Origin: Luteibacter rhizovicinus | GTDB lineage: Bacteria; Pseudomonadota; Gammaproteobacteria; Xanthomonadales; Rhodanobacteraceae | Length of the DNA: 64,000 nt | Assembly: GCF_004342265.1 (NCBI RefSeq) | Contig: NZ_SMCS01000002.1 | Location: 868,001-932,000, forward strand | Direction of reading: 5' to 3' | Shown here: positions 1-8,484 of the stretch, in pieces | Numbering within the stretch: the first letter of the stretch is position 1 | Layout: the number at the start of each line of letters is the position of its first letter | Position numbers and translations under genes: made by a program | Notes under the pieces: model-generated | What the model saw: the letters and a program-made list of their open reading frames with translations, nothing else | What the model was told of the DNA's origin: nothing | The model's database searches: none

Positions 1-397
1 GCGGAAGCAGCGAAACCAGCAAGGCTGCATCCGGCGAACCAAAGACGCAGTAGCCAACCAGCAATCGAACGTCGGGCGGCCCACCTGGAACGCCGTGCCT
101 GAATTCGCCGTTGAGCAACTCGACGGGAGGGGTATCGATGTCCTCCGATACTGGGGGCTCGAAGCTCGACATAGTGAAGCCATACGCCGAGGGGATCAGA
201 ACAAAGTCGCCCTCCCGGAGGCTGATAGGTTCATGCCCGTCGACCGCCACGCGGCACGATCCGTCGAGGATCACGCAATAGAAGGGCCGCCCGGCCTCCG
301 AGCGGCGAACGCTCCAGGAACCTGCGCAGCTGACGACCTTCGAGAACGGGGCACCCGGTTGGAGCAGCACGACTACTTCGGTGAGCGGGTCGACCAT
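1..397 (-). CDS. AraC-type regulator, N-terminal cupin part (runs off left edge)
   Basis: The reading frame opens at an ATG at 397 preceded by AGGAG about seven bases upstream and stays open to the window edge, giving about 132 residues. The sequence starts MVDPLTEVVVLLQP and contains the AGSWSVRRSEAGRPFYCVIL stretch and a GDFVLIPSAYGF segment, which is the pattern of the cupin-like sensory domain (Cupin_6 type) found at the N-terminus of many AraC regulators. The HTH half must lie left of base 1 and is not seen. The gene is divergent from the dehydrogenase at 497, with about 100 bases between them, so it is a plausible regulator of that gene. Family assignment comes from recalled motif resemblance only. 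Confidence 0.75.
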   Translation of the reverse strand, partial: MVDPLTEVVVLLQPGAPFSKVVSCAGSWSVRRSEAGRPFYCVILDGSCRVAVDGHEPISLREGDFVLIPSAYGFTMSSFEPPVSEDIDTPPVELLNGEFRHGVPGGPPDVRLLVGYCVFGSPDAALLVSLLP

Positions 398-496
398 TTC
401 CGGACTCCTGCAAACAAAACATGGACTCCTGATTGTAGTAGGTCCGGCTTCCGCGACCTATCGTCTCGATACCGCAAACCATCACCAGGAGCCCCC

Positions 497-1243
497 ATGA
501 AAACCGTACTGATCACCGGATGCTCGTCCGGGTTCGGCCTCGAAACCGCCCGGTACTTCCTTGATCGCGACTGGAAGGTCATCGCCACGATGCGCACACC
601 GCGCGAGGACGTTCTGCCGCGTTCCGAGCACCTGCGTGTGCTCGCCCTCGATGTCACCGATCCGGAAAGCATCCGTCAGGCCGTGGAGGCCGCAGGGCCG
701 ATCGACGTCCTGGTCAACAACGCAGGAATCGGCATGCTGGGTGCCCTCGAAGGCACCTCGATGGAAACGGCCCGCGATATTTTCGAAACGAACACCCTCG
801 GGACGATGGCGATGACCCAGGCAGTGCTGCCTCAATTCAGGCAGCGCAAGGCAGGCGTCATCGTGAACGTCACGTCGAGTGTGACGTTGAAACCGCTCGC
901 TCTGCTTTCCGTATACACCGCAAGCAAGGCGGCGGTGAACGCGTTCACGGAATCTCTTGCGCTGGAGCTCGAACCATTCAATGTTCGAGTGGGCCTGGTG
1001 CTTCCAGGACGGGCTCCGGCGACCCGCTTCGGTGAGAACGCACAGCCCCGGATACAGGGTGGCATCCCCGAGGCTTATGCCGGCTTGGCGCAGAGTGTCT
1101 TCGCGGGATGGACGCAATCGTCGTCCGCGGTTACCAGGTCGCTGGACGTGGCGGAAGCGGTGTGGCGTATGGCGAACGATCCATCGTCCCCGATTCGTGT
1201 GGCCGCCGGCGCTGACGCCCTGGCGTTGGCTGAGGCAGGTTGA
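497..1243 (+). CDS. Short-chain dehydrogenase/reductase (SDR)
   Basis: A 248-residue classical SDR, probably an NAD(P)-dependent oxidoreductase of unknown substrate. It has the cofactor glycine motif TGCSSGFG (residues 7-14), NNAG (74-77), a Ser pair near 127-128 and the catalytic YTASK (Tyr140, Lys144). The open frame extends upstream to 95, but that part is antisense to the AraC gene. ATG 497 follows CAGGAG and begins directly with the beta-1 strand, so it is the real start. The gene is divergent from the AraC-type regulator, a common arrangement for inducible SDRs. A strong hairpin follows the stop codon. Confidence 0.9.
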   Translation: MKTVLITGCSSGFGLETARYFLDRDWKVIATMRTPREDVLPRSEHLRVLALDVTDPESIRQAVEAAGPIDVLVNNAGIGMLGALEGTSMETARDIFETNTLGTMAMTQAVLPQFRQRKAGVIVNVTSSVTLKPLALLSVYTASKAAVNAFTESLALELEPFNVRVGLVLPGRAPATRFGENAQPRIQGGIPEAYAGLAQSVFAGWTQSSSAVTRSLDVAEAVWRMANDPSSPIRVAAGADALALAEAG

Positions 1244-1249
1244 ACTCAG

Positions 1250-1271
1250 AGCGCCCCTTGATCGGGGCGCT
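1250..1271 (+). terminator. Hairpin terminator after the SDR gene
   Basis: A perfect inverted repeat, AGCGCCCC-ttgatc-GGGGCGCT, begins six bases after the SDR stop codon. It is followed by GCGGTTTCC, so the T tract is weak. It probably ends transcription of the SDR gene. Confidence 0.6.
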
Positions 1272-1608
1272 GCGGTTTCCGTATCGGAGATGGGAGGGGA
1301 TGACTATGCCTCGGTTACAGACATCCAGCCACTGCGGGCCGCGATCACCGCGATCGGATGAAATCGACAATAACCCTGCCGCTGCTTTTCTTTGTTGAAG
1401 GAGCATTTACGCTTGAGGATCCGGATCGGAATCCTTCCGAGGATAAATTCGGACCAAGCGCTCTGAGCACCTGGACAAACGGCGATCTTTTAACCGTGCA
1501 TATGCTGGACACGAACCAGGTAAGTCGAGCACCTTCGCCATCTCAATGCTCGACGAAATCAGGAACCATGATCACCGGATACGGATACGCGAGGAGCGCC
1601 TTAGCCCC
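1272..1608. other. Intergenic stretch with no convincing gene
   Basis: This 337-base stretch lies between the SDR hairpin and the methyltransferase. A plus-strand frame at 1358-1612 could encode 84 residues beginning MKSTITLPLLFFVEGAF, but it has no good ribosome binding site, no recognised family and a low-complexity C-terminal half, and it overlaps the methyltransferase start. The stretch is less GC-rich than its flanks. It may hold the methyltransferase promoter or the remnant of a lost gene. Confidence 0.4.
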
Positions 1609-2184
1609 ATGAAAGTGCCTGAAAGCGGAATGCCTGAGGAACAGGACTGGGCGCGGTTCTTCGATGTCGAAGGCGCGATGGATGCCTTCCTCGCCGGCGA
1701 GCGTGCCGTCAAACAAGCCGTGGAATTCGGTTGCGGCTACGGCACCTTCACCGTCGCGCTCGCGCGCCGGTCGAATGGCCACGTGACCGCGTTGGATATC
1801 GAGCCGGAGATGGTCGCGGCTACCCAGGGCAAGGCTGTACTGAACGGCACGACCAATATCCATGCGCGGCAGCGCGACTTCATCACAGGTGGCACCGGAC
1901 TGGCGGCGGCGAGTCAGACCGATGCGCTGGTTTTCAACATTCTGCACCTCGAACGGCCTCTCGCGCTTTTGCAGGAGGTGCATCGCGTCCTTCAGCCAGG
2001 CGGACAGATTTCGCTTATGCACTGGCGAACCGACGTGCCGACACCCCGAGGCCCGCCCTTGTCGATTCGACCGACACCCAGCCAGTGTGAGCAGTGGCTT
2101 GTCGAGACCGGCTTTTTACACGTTCATCCGGTCGACCTGACGAAGAGCTGTCCCTATCACTACGGGCTAATCGCCACCCGATAG
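1609..2184 (+). CDS. Class I SAM-dependent methyltransferase
   Basis: A 191-residue protein with the Rossmann motif I as EFGCGYG (residues 39-45), an acidic beta-2 end (TALDIEPEM) that would bind the ribose of S-adenosylmethionine, and a motif near LQPGGQISLMHW typical of class I methyltransferases. The substrate is unknown. The open frame could start 63 bases earlier (1546), but ATG 1609 is preceded by GAGGAG and gives the MKVPESGMPEEQDW start that I recall for this family. No neighbour points to a pathway. It ends 14 bases before the convergent broken ynfA gene. Confidence 0.8.
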   Translation: MKVPESGMPEEQDWARFFDVEGAMDAFLAGERAVKQAVEFGCGYGTFTVALARRSNGHVTALDIEPEMVAATQGKAVLNGTTNIHARQRDFITGGTGLAAASQTDALVFNILHLERPLALLQEVHRVLQPGGQISLMHWRTDVPTPRGPPLSIRPTPSQCEQWLVETGFLHVHPVDLTKSCPYHYGLIATR

Positions 2185-2198
2185 GCCGGCCGGCACGC

Positions 2199-2530
2199 TC
2201 ACACGGTACGGGGCGCGAACAGGATGACCGACGCGCCGGCCAGGCAAATGGCGCCACCCACGACGTCCCAGCGGTCGGGCCGAATGCCTTCGACTAACCA
2301 AAGCCTAGCAGCGAGGCGGCTATGTAGACGCCCCCGTATGCCGCGTAAGCGCGGCCCGCCGCATCGGTATCCGTACGGGAAAGAAGCCACGCGAACAGCG
2401 CCAACGAGCCCATCGCCGCGACCGCGATCCAGGCCGTTTTGTGTTGTCGTTGCCACACCCAGAAGCCAAAGCAACCGGCTATTTCGGCAATGGCGGCCAG
2501 GACGTAAATCAAGACAGCTTTGGACACCAT
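2199..2530 (-). pseudogene. ynfA: ynfA-like small membrane protein, broken by a frameshift
   Basis: Two minus-strand frames together make one YnfA-family (UPF0060) inner-membrane protein of about 110 residues with four transmembrane helices. The first part (2530 down to about 2306) reads [20 protein letters not shown] and runs through [15 protein letters not shown]. It then goes out of frame and stops as GFG at 2294. The second part continues in another frame as [19 protein letters not shown] and ends at 2199. Restoring one base near 2305/2306 would give [14 protein letters not shown], the usual family sequence. This is either a real single-base deletion or a sequence error. YnfA proteins are small-multidrug-resistance-like exporters. 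Confidence 0.85.
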
Positions 2531-2676
2531 GTGCTCGCGCCGAAAAACGTCAGTCTACCCGCGGTCGACCGTCGCGACGCAGGTACGCAAGCCCGATTGG
2601 AAGCGCGACGGTTGCAACCAAATTGCCTGCTCATGCATCTGAGCGCAGGACCCCATGTTGCGATCGCGAACCTTTC

Positions 2677-4170
2677 ATGAAGAATCACCTGCTGCTGCCC
2701 TGCGCAACTCTCTTGCTGTGGAACCTGTGCGCCCAGGCTCAGTCGACATCGGCACCAGCTTCCGCCGAAGCGACGCCGTCCGCGCTTCAAGCGCGGATCA
2801 CCAGGGTTGAGCAGGGACTCTCCACACGCGTCGTGGTCAAGGGTTCGCCGGATCAGAAGATGACCCTGAAGGAGCGCATGGCCTTCTATCAGGTTCCCGG
2901 GATCAGCATTGCCCTCATCAATCATGGCCGGATCGAATGGGCACGTGCCTATGGCGTGGCCGATATCGCCAGCCAGCGGCCCGCGACCACGACGACGCTG
3001 TTCCAGGCCGCTTCGATCAGCAAGGCGGTCAGCGCCATGGGAGCCTTGCACCTGGTCGAACAAGGCAAGCTCTCGCTGGACGGGGACGCGAATCGCCAGC
3101 TTGTGTCCTGGAAGATCCCGCAGAACGAGTTCACCCGGGACAAGGCGGTCAGTCTGCGCATGCTGCTCAATCACAGCGCCGGCATAACGGTGCATGGTTT
3201 CAAGGGCTACGCGCAGGGGCAAGAGCTGCCCACCTTGTTGCAGGTGCTGAACGGTGCGGCGCCGGCGAACTCCGAGCCAGTCCGGGTCGACATCGCCCCC
3301 GGTAGTACCTGGCGCTACTCGGGCGGCGGTTACAGCATCGTCCAGTTGATGATGAGCGAAGCCAGCGGGCAGTCGTTCGACCAATACATGAAAGCAGCGG
3401 TCCTGGATCCGCTGGGGATGGTCCAGAGCACCTTCGTCGCGCCGCTGCCAAGCGCCTGGCGCGACCTGGCGGCCACGGCCTACGACGGCCACGGCAAGAC
3501 CGTCGCGGGTCAATGGCATAACTATCCGGAGTCCGCTGCGGCTGGCCTCTGGACCACGCCCAGCGACCTGGCGCGTGTGGTGATCGAGGTTCAGCAGGCG
3601 GAAGCGGGTAAATCCGGCAAGATCCTGTCGCGCGGCATGACCTCGACCATGCTGACCCGCGGCCTGGGTGAATACGGCCTGGGTTTCTTCGTCGAAGATC
3701 TGGGCGACCGCACCAGCTTCAGCCACAGCGGCGGCAGCGAAGGATTCCGCACTCAGCTTTATGGCTACACCCGCTCCGGCCAGGGCGTGGTGGTGATGAC
3801 CAACAGCGACAACGGCGCCGCCCTCATCGACGAGGTCCTGACCAGCATCGCCGCCGAATACGGCTGGTCCGAGTTCCATGTGATCAAGAAAACCGCGATC
3901 GCTGGCGATGCCGATGCAAATAAACAGTTGGCAGGCGATTATCAGTTGGTGAACCTGCCCGCCCACATTGTCGCCGAAGGCAAACGACTCTACTTCCAGA
4001 GTGAATTGTTCGGCGCCAAGCCCATGGAGCTGTTTCCGGAGTCGAAGACCGCGTTCTTCATGACAGCACAGGACATGTCGATTCGCTTCGAACGAAGCGA
4101 CGACGGCGCAATCGCCGGATTCAAGCTCGTTCGTGGGGCGAATACCTACCCGGCCACAAAGACCAGGTAG
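2677..4170 (+). CDS. Serine hydrolase, class C beta-lactamase fold, exported
   Basis: A 497-residue protein with an N-terminal signal peptide (MKNHLLLPCATLLLWNLCAQA) and a beta-lactamase/esterase domain from about residue 65 to 410. The nucleophile motif is S113-I-S-K116, the second motif is a Tyr-containing RYSGGGY, and a late HSGGSEG loop corresponds to the KTG region. A C-terminal domain of about 90 residues follows (GDYQLVNLPAHIVAEG onward), as in many class C-like periplasmic peptidases and esterases. The frame stays open upstream to 2224, but that part is antisense to ynfA. ATG 2677 gives a clean signal peptide. The substrate cannot be told; D-amino-acid peptides, esters or beta-lactams are all possible. 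It is one of three such genes in the window. Confidence 0.85.
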   Translation: MKNHLLLPCATLLLWNLCAQAQSTSAPASAEATPSALQARITRVEQGLSTRVVVKGSPDQKMTLKERMAFYQVPGISIALINHGRIEWARAYGVADIASQRPATTTTLFQAASISKAVSAMGALHLVEQGKLSLDGDANRQLVSWKIPQNEFTRDKAVSLRMLLNHSAGITVHGFKGYAQGQELPTLLQVLNGAAPANSEPVRVDIAPGSTWRYSGGGYSIVQLMMSEASGQSFDQYMKAAVLDPLGMVQSTFVAPLPSAWRDLAATAYDGHGKTVAGQWHNYPESAAAGLWTTPSDLARVVIEVQQAEAGKSGKILSRGMTSTMLTRGLGEYGLGFFVEDLGDRTSFSHSGGSEGFRTQLYGYTRSGQGVVVMTNSDNGAALIDEVLTSIAAEYGWSEFHVIKKTAIAGDADANKQLAGDYQLVNLPAHIVAEGKRLYFQSELFGAKPMELFPESKTAFFMTAQDMSIRFERSDDGAIAGFKLVRGANTYPATKTR

Positions 4171-4248
4171 AAAGAAGCGCCCTCCTGAAGCGTCAGCTGC
4201 TGCTTCGCACCGGCCGATAACAGCCAGTTGGGCCGTGGTGGGTAGCGA

Positions 4249-5145
4249 TCAGCGCGACCGGATGAACTCGACAAATGCCCGTAACGGAGCAGGCAGATGG
4301 CGGCGTCCGGGGTAGTAGAGAAACGGGCCGGTAAACGTCTGCCACCATGGTTCCAGCACAGGCTCGAGCGCACCGCTGTCGAGGTGGGGGCGCAACCAGT
4401 CCTCGAACAAATGGATCACGCCCAGACCCCCCACGGCGGCTTCGACGGCGAGATCGACCGCAGCACCCAGGCGAACCAGCAACGGGCCGGTGGGATCGAC
4501 GCGTACGATTTCGCCGTCGCGTTCAAACTCCCACGTGGGAATGGCGCCGCTGGCAAACTGCCCGCGCAGGCAGGCGTGACCAAGCAGGTCGCGCGGGTGT
4601 TCCGGTCGACCTCTTGCATTGAGATAGTCGGGTGACGCGGCGGTCGCGAAGCGCTGAAAGCGCGGGCCGATAGGCAACGCGATCATGTCCTGCTCGAGCC
4701 GTTCGTCATAGCGAATGCCGGCATCGCAGCCCGCCGCCAGCATGTCGACAAAGCTGTCCTCCACGATCACGTCCAGCCTGATCTCGGGATAAGCCTTGAG
4801 GAAGGGCGTGACGATCGAAGGAAGGACGAGACGGGCGACGGTGGCGGGTACGTTGAGCCGGAGCGTTCCCGTCGGCCGGTCCCGGAAACTGTTGACGACA
4901 TCCAGTGCCGCTTCCACTTCGCCAAGAGCCGGCACGAGTCGTTCGGCAAGGCGGGCTCCGGCCTCTGTCGGCAGGACACTGCGAGTCGTACGGTTGAGTA
5001 GCCGGACGCCCAGACGGGTTTCCAGGCGCCGCACGGCTTCACTCAGACTCGAGGCGGAGGTGCCACTTGCGCGGGCTCCTTCACGGAAGCCCTTCGCCTG
5101 CACCACCGCCAGAAACGCAAAGAGATCCTGGAGCTCTGTCGTCAT
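4249..5145 (-). CDS. LysR-type transcriptional regulator
   Basis: A 298-residue LysR regulator. The N-terminal winged helix-turn-helix (residues 1-60) has the SGTSASSLSEAVRRLETRLG recognition helix followed by LLNRTTRSVLPTEAG, and the rest is the periplasmic-binding-protein-like effector domain. It is divergent from the aldo-keto reductase at 5257 with 111 bases between start codons. The C-terminal part resembles the subgroup that controls adjacent oxidoreductases through aldehyde or quinone effectors. Neither the effector nor the operator could be identified from sequence. Confidence 0.92.
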   Translation of the reverse strand: MTTELQDLFAFLAVVQAKGFREGARASGTSASSLSEAVRRLETRLGVRLLNRTTRSVLPTEAGARLAERLVPALGEVEAALDVVNSFRDRPTGTLRLNVPATVARLVLPSIVTPFLKAYPEIRLDVIVEDSFVDMLAAGCDAGIRYDERLEQDMIALPIGPRFQRFATAASPDYLNARGRPEHPRDLLGHACLRGQFASGAIPTWEFERDGEIVRVDPTGPLLVRLGAAVDLAVEAAVGGLGVIHLFEDWLRPHLDSGALEPVLEPWWQTFTGPFLYYPGRRHLPAPLRAFVEFIRSR

Positions 5146-5207
5146 TGTTCGGCATTCCGCACAACCCGTGCCGATTTCACCAGATTATCGTCCAGCCAGT
5201 CAGTGCC

Positions 5208-5213
5208 TATAGT
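5208..5213 (+). promoter_or_regulatory. Possible -10 box for the aldo-keto reductase gene
   Basis: TATAGT lies 44 bases upstream of the reductase start in the divergent LysR/reductase gap. Seventeen bases upstream the sequence is TTATCG, a poor -35 match, as expected for a promoter that needs an activator. This is tentative. Confidence 0.3.
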
Positions 5214-5256
5214 CGTGTCGTGTCCACATTCCGTCCGCACTTTTCCTGGAGGCAAC

Positions 5257-6132
5257 ATGACCAACGTTACGAAATCGGGGACTTTCTCCTTGGGCGACCG
5301 CAAGGTGACCCGGCTCGGCTACGGCGCCATGCAGCTGGCTGGACCCGGCGTGTTCGGACCACCGAAGGATCGCGATGCCGCGATTGCGGTGCTTCGCGAA
5401 GCGGTGGCCTCTGGCGTGGATCACATCGACACCAGCGACTTCTACGGCCCTCACATCACCAACCAGCTGATCCGTGAAGCACTGCATCCCTATGCGCGGA
5501 ACCTGGCGATCGTGACCAAAGTGGGCGCAACGCGCGGAGCCGACGCGTCGTGGAATGCGGCACAGAGTCCCGCGGAGCTGACACGTGGGGTGCATGACAA
5601 TCTCCGCAATCTTGGCCTCGATGTGCTGGACGTCGTGAACCTGCGCGTCATGGGGGATGTCCACGCGCCCAGCGAAGGCTCGATCGAAGAGCAGTTCACG
5701 GCGTTGGCGGATCTGCAGCGGCAGGGGCTGATACGGCACCTTGGCCTGAGCAACGCGACCTCTGCGCAGGTGGCGGAAGCGCAGCGCATCGCCGACGTGG
5801 TTTGTGTGCAGAACCACTACAACCTCGTGCATCGCGAGGATGACGCGCTCATTGACGAGCTTGCCCAGAAGGGCATCGCCTATGTTCCCTTCTTTCCGCT
5901 CGGTGGCTTTACGCCGCTACAGTCCGAGACCTTGTCCTCCGTCGCGCAAAGACTCGGCGCGACGCCGATGCAGGTCGCCCTTGCATGGCTGCTCGCACGC
6001 GCACCCAACATGCTTCTTATCCCGGGCACGTCGTCGCTCAAGCACCTGAAGGAAAATCTGGCGGCAGCCGATCTGGTGCTTGCGGAAGACGTTCTCGTCG
6101 AACTGGAAGAGATCGGAAAGAAGCGCGGCTGA
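5257..6132 (+). CDS. Aldo/keto reductase family oxidoreductase
   Basis: A 291-residue (beta/alpha)8 NADPH-dependent aldo/keto reductase. Three residues of the catalytic tetrad are visible: Asp58 (HIDTSD), Tyr63 (FYGPH) and Lys88 (VTKVG). The usual active-site His is replaced by Asn128 (DVVNLRVMG), as I recall for YdbC-like members. The C-terminal LIPGTSSLKHLKENL is the adenosine-phosphate binding signature. ATG 5257 follows TGGAGG; the longer frame from 5203 has no such site. The gene is divergent from a LysR regulator that probably controls it. The likely role is reduction of a carbonyl metabolite. Confidence 0.92.
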   Translation: MTNVTKSGTFSLGDRKVTRLGYGAMQLAGPGVFGPPKDRDAAIAVLREAVASGVDHIDTSDFYGPHITNQLIREALHPYARNLAIVTKVGATRGADASWNAAQSPAELTRGVHDNLRNLGLDVLDVVNLRVMGDVHAPSEGSIEEQFTALADLQRQGLIRHLGLSNATSAQVAEAQRIADVVCVQNHYNLVHREDDALIDELAQKGIAYVPFFPLGGFTPLQSETLSSVAQRLGATPMQVALAWLLARAPNMLLIPGTSSLKHLKENLAAADLVLAEDVLVELEEIGKKRG

Positions 6133-6195
6133 GGCGCGAACTCCCGAAAGCCTCTGCGATCGCGGCGCCATGTCCGCGCGCCGTGATCGCAGCCG

Positions 6196-6648
6196 TTATT
6201 TTTTAGCGGGCAATCGCGAGGCATGACTGGCTACCAGGACCCAGCCGCTCGGTTTACGCACGTAAGTGTCGGTGAACTGGAAATCCAGCGCATAAGGCTG
6301 GCCTTCGCTTTTGCCCTCTACCCGCGTGATGCCGGTGACCACGGCGGCATCGCCGTACAGCCGCACTTTCGAATCGCGGTTGCGGAACACGTCGTATTTC
6401 GTACCGCCGCGCAGGTCGGCGACCTCGTCTGCTCGCGAGGTGACCTTGCCGGTGGAGCTGGTCAGCGTGAACGTGGGGTCCAGATGCTGCTCCAGCCAGT
6501 CCGCGTCTTCATGCTCGAAAGCCATGCAGATATCGCGTTCGGCCTGCAATATCTTCTGCACGTCCTCTTTCTCCGAGGACATGACCGGCGCGCTTACGAG
6601 CAGTAGCGTCGGCAACAACAGCGAAAGAAGAGTATCGGCGATGCGCAT
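6196..6648 (-). CDS. Exported DUF4440/SnoaL-like protein (NTF2 fold)
   Basis: A 150-residue protein with a signal peptide (MRIADTLLSLLLPTLLLVSAP) followed by an NTF2-like domain of DUF4440 type. The domain has an ERDICMAFEHEDADWLEQHL helix pair, TSSTGKVTSRAD, and the closing DTYVRKPSGWVLVASHAS strands that are characteristic of this fold. The start at 6648 is preferred to the upstream ATG at 6663 because AGGAG lies just before it. The function is unknown; these domains bind small ligands or act as small hydrolases or isomerases. It is convergent with the aldo-keto reductase. Confidence 0.75.
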   Translation of the reverse strand: MRIADTLLSLLLPTLLLVSAPVMSSEKEDVQKILQAERDICMAFEHEDADWLEQHLDPTFTLTSSTGKVTSRADEVADLRGGTKYDVFRNRDSKVRLYGDAAVVTGITRVEGKSEGQPYALDFQFTDTYVRKPSGWVLVASHASRLPAKK

Positions 6649-6709
6649 GGGCTTCTCCTGCATGAGGCGTCAATTTACCGTATGCGATGCGTGGAAGGCT
6701 GGGGTGTAG

Positions 6710-7831
6710 TCACCCGTTTGTGGTCCAGCGTTTCCGAAGTTGCAGGAGGACGGCGCGGTCGTCAATCTCGTAGTCGCCCGACTTCCTCCCTGTTGCAGCG
6801 ACAAGGTCGAGCTTTGCCAGCTTCTTGATCGCGGACTGGATCTTCGCGGCGGCGACGACTTCGGATTTCCCGACCGCGTTTTGCACGAACGACAGCGCCT
6901 CGGCACTGTAAACGGTAGGGTGATCGCGCTGTGCAAGTAGCTCCATTACCGCGAGCTCAATAGGGCGAAGGTCGCTCAACACGGAGCCTGCTCCTGCTTC
7001 TCTATGTGCCTCTTGCCATGCCTCCATGGCGCGATCGATGTTTCCGTCGTTGGCGATGATGAGGTGAAGAATGACTTCATTGAGGAATTCCGGTGTTTTG
7101 CCCAAATCGTCGAAGACACGCTCCAGTGCCTCCTTGTTGACCTGGGCTTGGGAGCGCTCTGCGAGGAAGACCAGACGGTCCTCGATAAAGTCATCTCCCA
7201 GATCCGGCAAATGCACCGGCATGGCCGAGGCGAAAAGTGGTGCCTTTTGCAGCCGGAACATGCTGTTGAGCCCGTCGCGCGAAGATCCGGTGTAAAAAAC
7301 TACCAAGTGGCCCTGTAGCTTTTGGATCACGGTGCGGAGTGCGGCGACAAAATCGTCCCTTTTGGCGCCGGCAAGGGCTTGCACCTCATCGAGTATGAGA
7401 AGCGTACGGCGATTGCCAACCAACGCTGTCAGCGCAGCGTCGAGACGATTTTCGAGAACTCCCTCGGGACTATGGGAGATCGGTTCCATCGTTGACTCAA
7501 CCTCTCCACCCGGACCTTTGGCCTTGGCTTTGACCTGTTTCAGCTTCAGCTTGCGTCGAAGCCCCGACTGACGTTGCTCGACGGTCGCTTCAAGTGCTTC
7601 GACGAGGGCAAGCTCCGGCTCCCCCCTGCGCTTCCAAAGGTCGACATAGATGGTTTGCCATCCCAATTCCCTGGCGGCGGGTACGAGTTCGTGCTTCACG
7701 AAAGAGGTCTTGCCCTGGCGACGCGGAGCGAACAGGGTTACTCCCTGCTTAAATCCGCTCTCATAGACCTTGAGAACCTCCTCCAGGAGGCCGTTCCGAG
7801 GGAAGTATGGAAGGTCGAAAGCGAGGCTCAT
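6710..7831 (-). CDS. AAA-type ATPase with C-terminal winged helix, function unknown
   Basis: A 373-residue protein. The N-terminus has a Walker A motif, APRRQGKTS (residues about 35-43), and a Walker B motif, LLILDEVQ (about 145-152), followed by a sensor-like VVFYTGSSRDGLNSMF, an ATPase_2/AAA_16 type pattern. Residues 290-373 read like a winged-helix domain (AVMELLAQRDHPTVYSAEAL, KSEVVAAAKIQSAIKKLAKL). A Lys-rich insert (RKLKLKQVKAKAKG) lies between the Walker motifs. It stands alone with no partner gene. Its base composition is noticeably lower in GC than the flanks and its upstream region is AT-rich, which suggests acquisition by transfer. AAAGGTG lies just upstream of the ATG. Related ATPases act in DNA handling, defence or transposition, but nothing here decides between them. 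Confidence 0.8.
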   Translation of the reverse strand: MSLAFDLPYFPRNGLLEEVLKVYESGFKQGVTLFAPRRQGKTSFVKHELVPAARELGWQTIYVDLWKRRGEPELALVEALEATVEQRQSGLRRKLKLKQVKAKAKGPGGEVESTMEPISHSPEGVLENRLDAALTALVGNRRTLLILDEVQALAGAKRDDFVAALRTVIQKLQGHLVVFYTGSSRDGLNSMFRLQKAPLFASAMPVHLPDLGDDFIEDRLVFLAERSQAQVNKEALERVFDDLGKTPEFLNEVILHLIIANDGNIDRAMEAWQEAHREAGAGSVLSDLRPIELAVMELLAQRDHPTVYSAEALSFVQNAVGKSEVVAAAKIQSAIKKLAKLDLVAATGRKSGDYEIDDRAVLLQLRKRWTTNG

Positions 7832-7885
7832 TTATGCACCTTTATGCTTGGTCACATAATTATGTGAGTCGCCATAAAATAGCAT
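7832..7885 (-). promoter_or_regulatory. AT-rich promoter/operator region of the orphan ATPase
   Basis: The stretch upstream of the ATPase contains a perfect 14-base palindrome, CACATAATTATGTG (7853-7866), and, on the minus strand, two close copies of GCATAAA next to the start codon plus ATTATGCTATTTTATGG. This is strikingly AT-rich against a GC-rich background. The palindrome is a good candidate operator, perhaps for autoregulation through the protein's own winged helix. Confidence 0.45.
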
Positions 7886-7994
7886 AATTGGCACTAGCTC
7901 CAGGCAGCGTGGGATTTCCGGAAACTGGCAACGAAGGGTTACCGGATACCTCACATCCACGGGCTTGAGCACTGCCCTGCAACGTGAAACGATC

Positions 7995-8450
7995 ATGCGG
8001 GTGAACAGCAGATCCGCCGCAGAGCAGCATTTGCGCGACCTCGCACGACTGCGCCGCGTTCGCGACCGGATCGACCGGGAGTACGCGCAGCCGCTGGACG
8101 TCGAGGCGCTGGCCCGTGGTGCGCATATGTCCGCCGGTCACCTCAGTCGCCAGTTCCGGCTTGCCTATGGCGAGTCGCCCTACTCCTACCTGATGACACG
8201 GCGCATCGAGCGCGCGATGGCGCTGCTTCGTCGTGGCGACCTCAGCGTCACCGATGTCTGTTTCACGGTCGGCTGCGCGTCGCTGGGCACCTTCACTACG
8301 CGGTTCACCGAACTGGTCGGCATGTCGCCCGGCATCTATCGGCGCCAGGAGGCACACGCGACGGTGGGGATTCCGTCGTGCGTGGCGAAACAGGTGACAC
8401 GACCGATCAGGAATCGAGAAGCGCCGCCCGCCGAGCCGGAATTAGACTGA
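7995..8450 (+). CDS. AraC-family regulator reduced to its DNA-binding domain
   Basis: A 151-residue protein that is essentially one AraC HTH domain: RIDREYAQPLDVEALARGAH, then SAGHLSRQFRLAYGESPYSY, then the second HTH with CFTVGCASLGTFTTRF and MSPGIYRR. There is no sensory domain. ATG 7995 is chosen over an upstream TTG at 7965. It lies 34 bases before a VOC-family gene on the same strand, a pairing seen in many proteobacteria, so the two are probably one operon. The effector is unknown. Confidence 0.88.
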   Translation: MRVNSRSAAEQHLRDLARLRRVRDRIDREYAQPLDVEALARGAHMSAGHLSRQFRLAYGESPYSYLMTRRIERAMALLRRGDLSVTDVCFTVGCASLGTFTTRFTELVGMSPGIYRRQEAHATVGIPSCVAKQVTRPIRNREAPPAEPELD

Positions 8451-8484
8451 TCGCCATGGACTTCCCCCCACTGAGAGAGACGCC

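Noticed and set aside
1358-1612. Possible 84-residue protein before the methyltransferase
   Set aside because: No family, no good ribosome binding site, and it overlaps the better-supported methyltransferase start. Kept only as a note on the intergenic region.
6710-7831. Orphan ATPase as part of a defence island
   Set aside because: No nuclease, toxin, integrase or other defence gene is adjacent; the neighbours are ordinary metabolic and regulatory genes.
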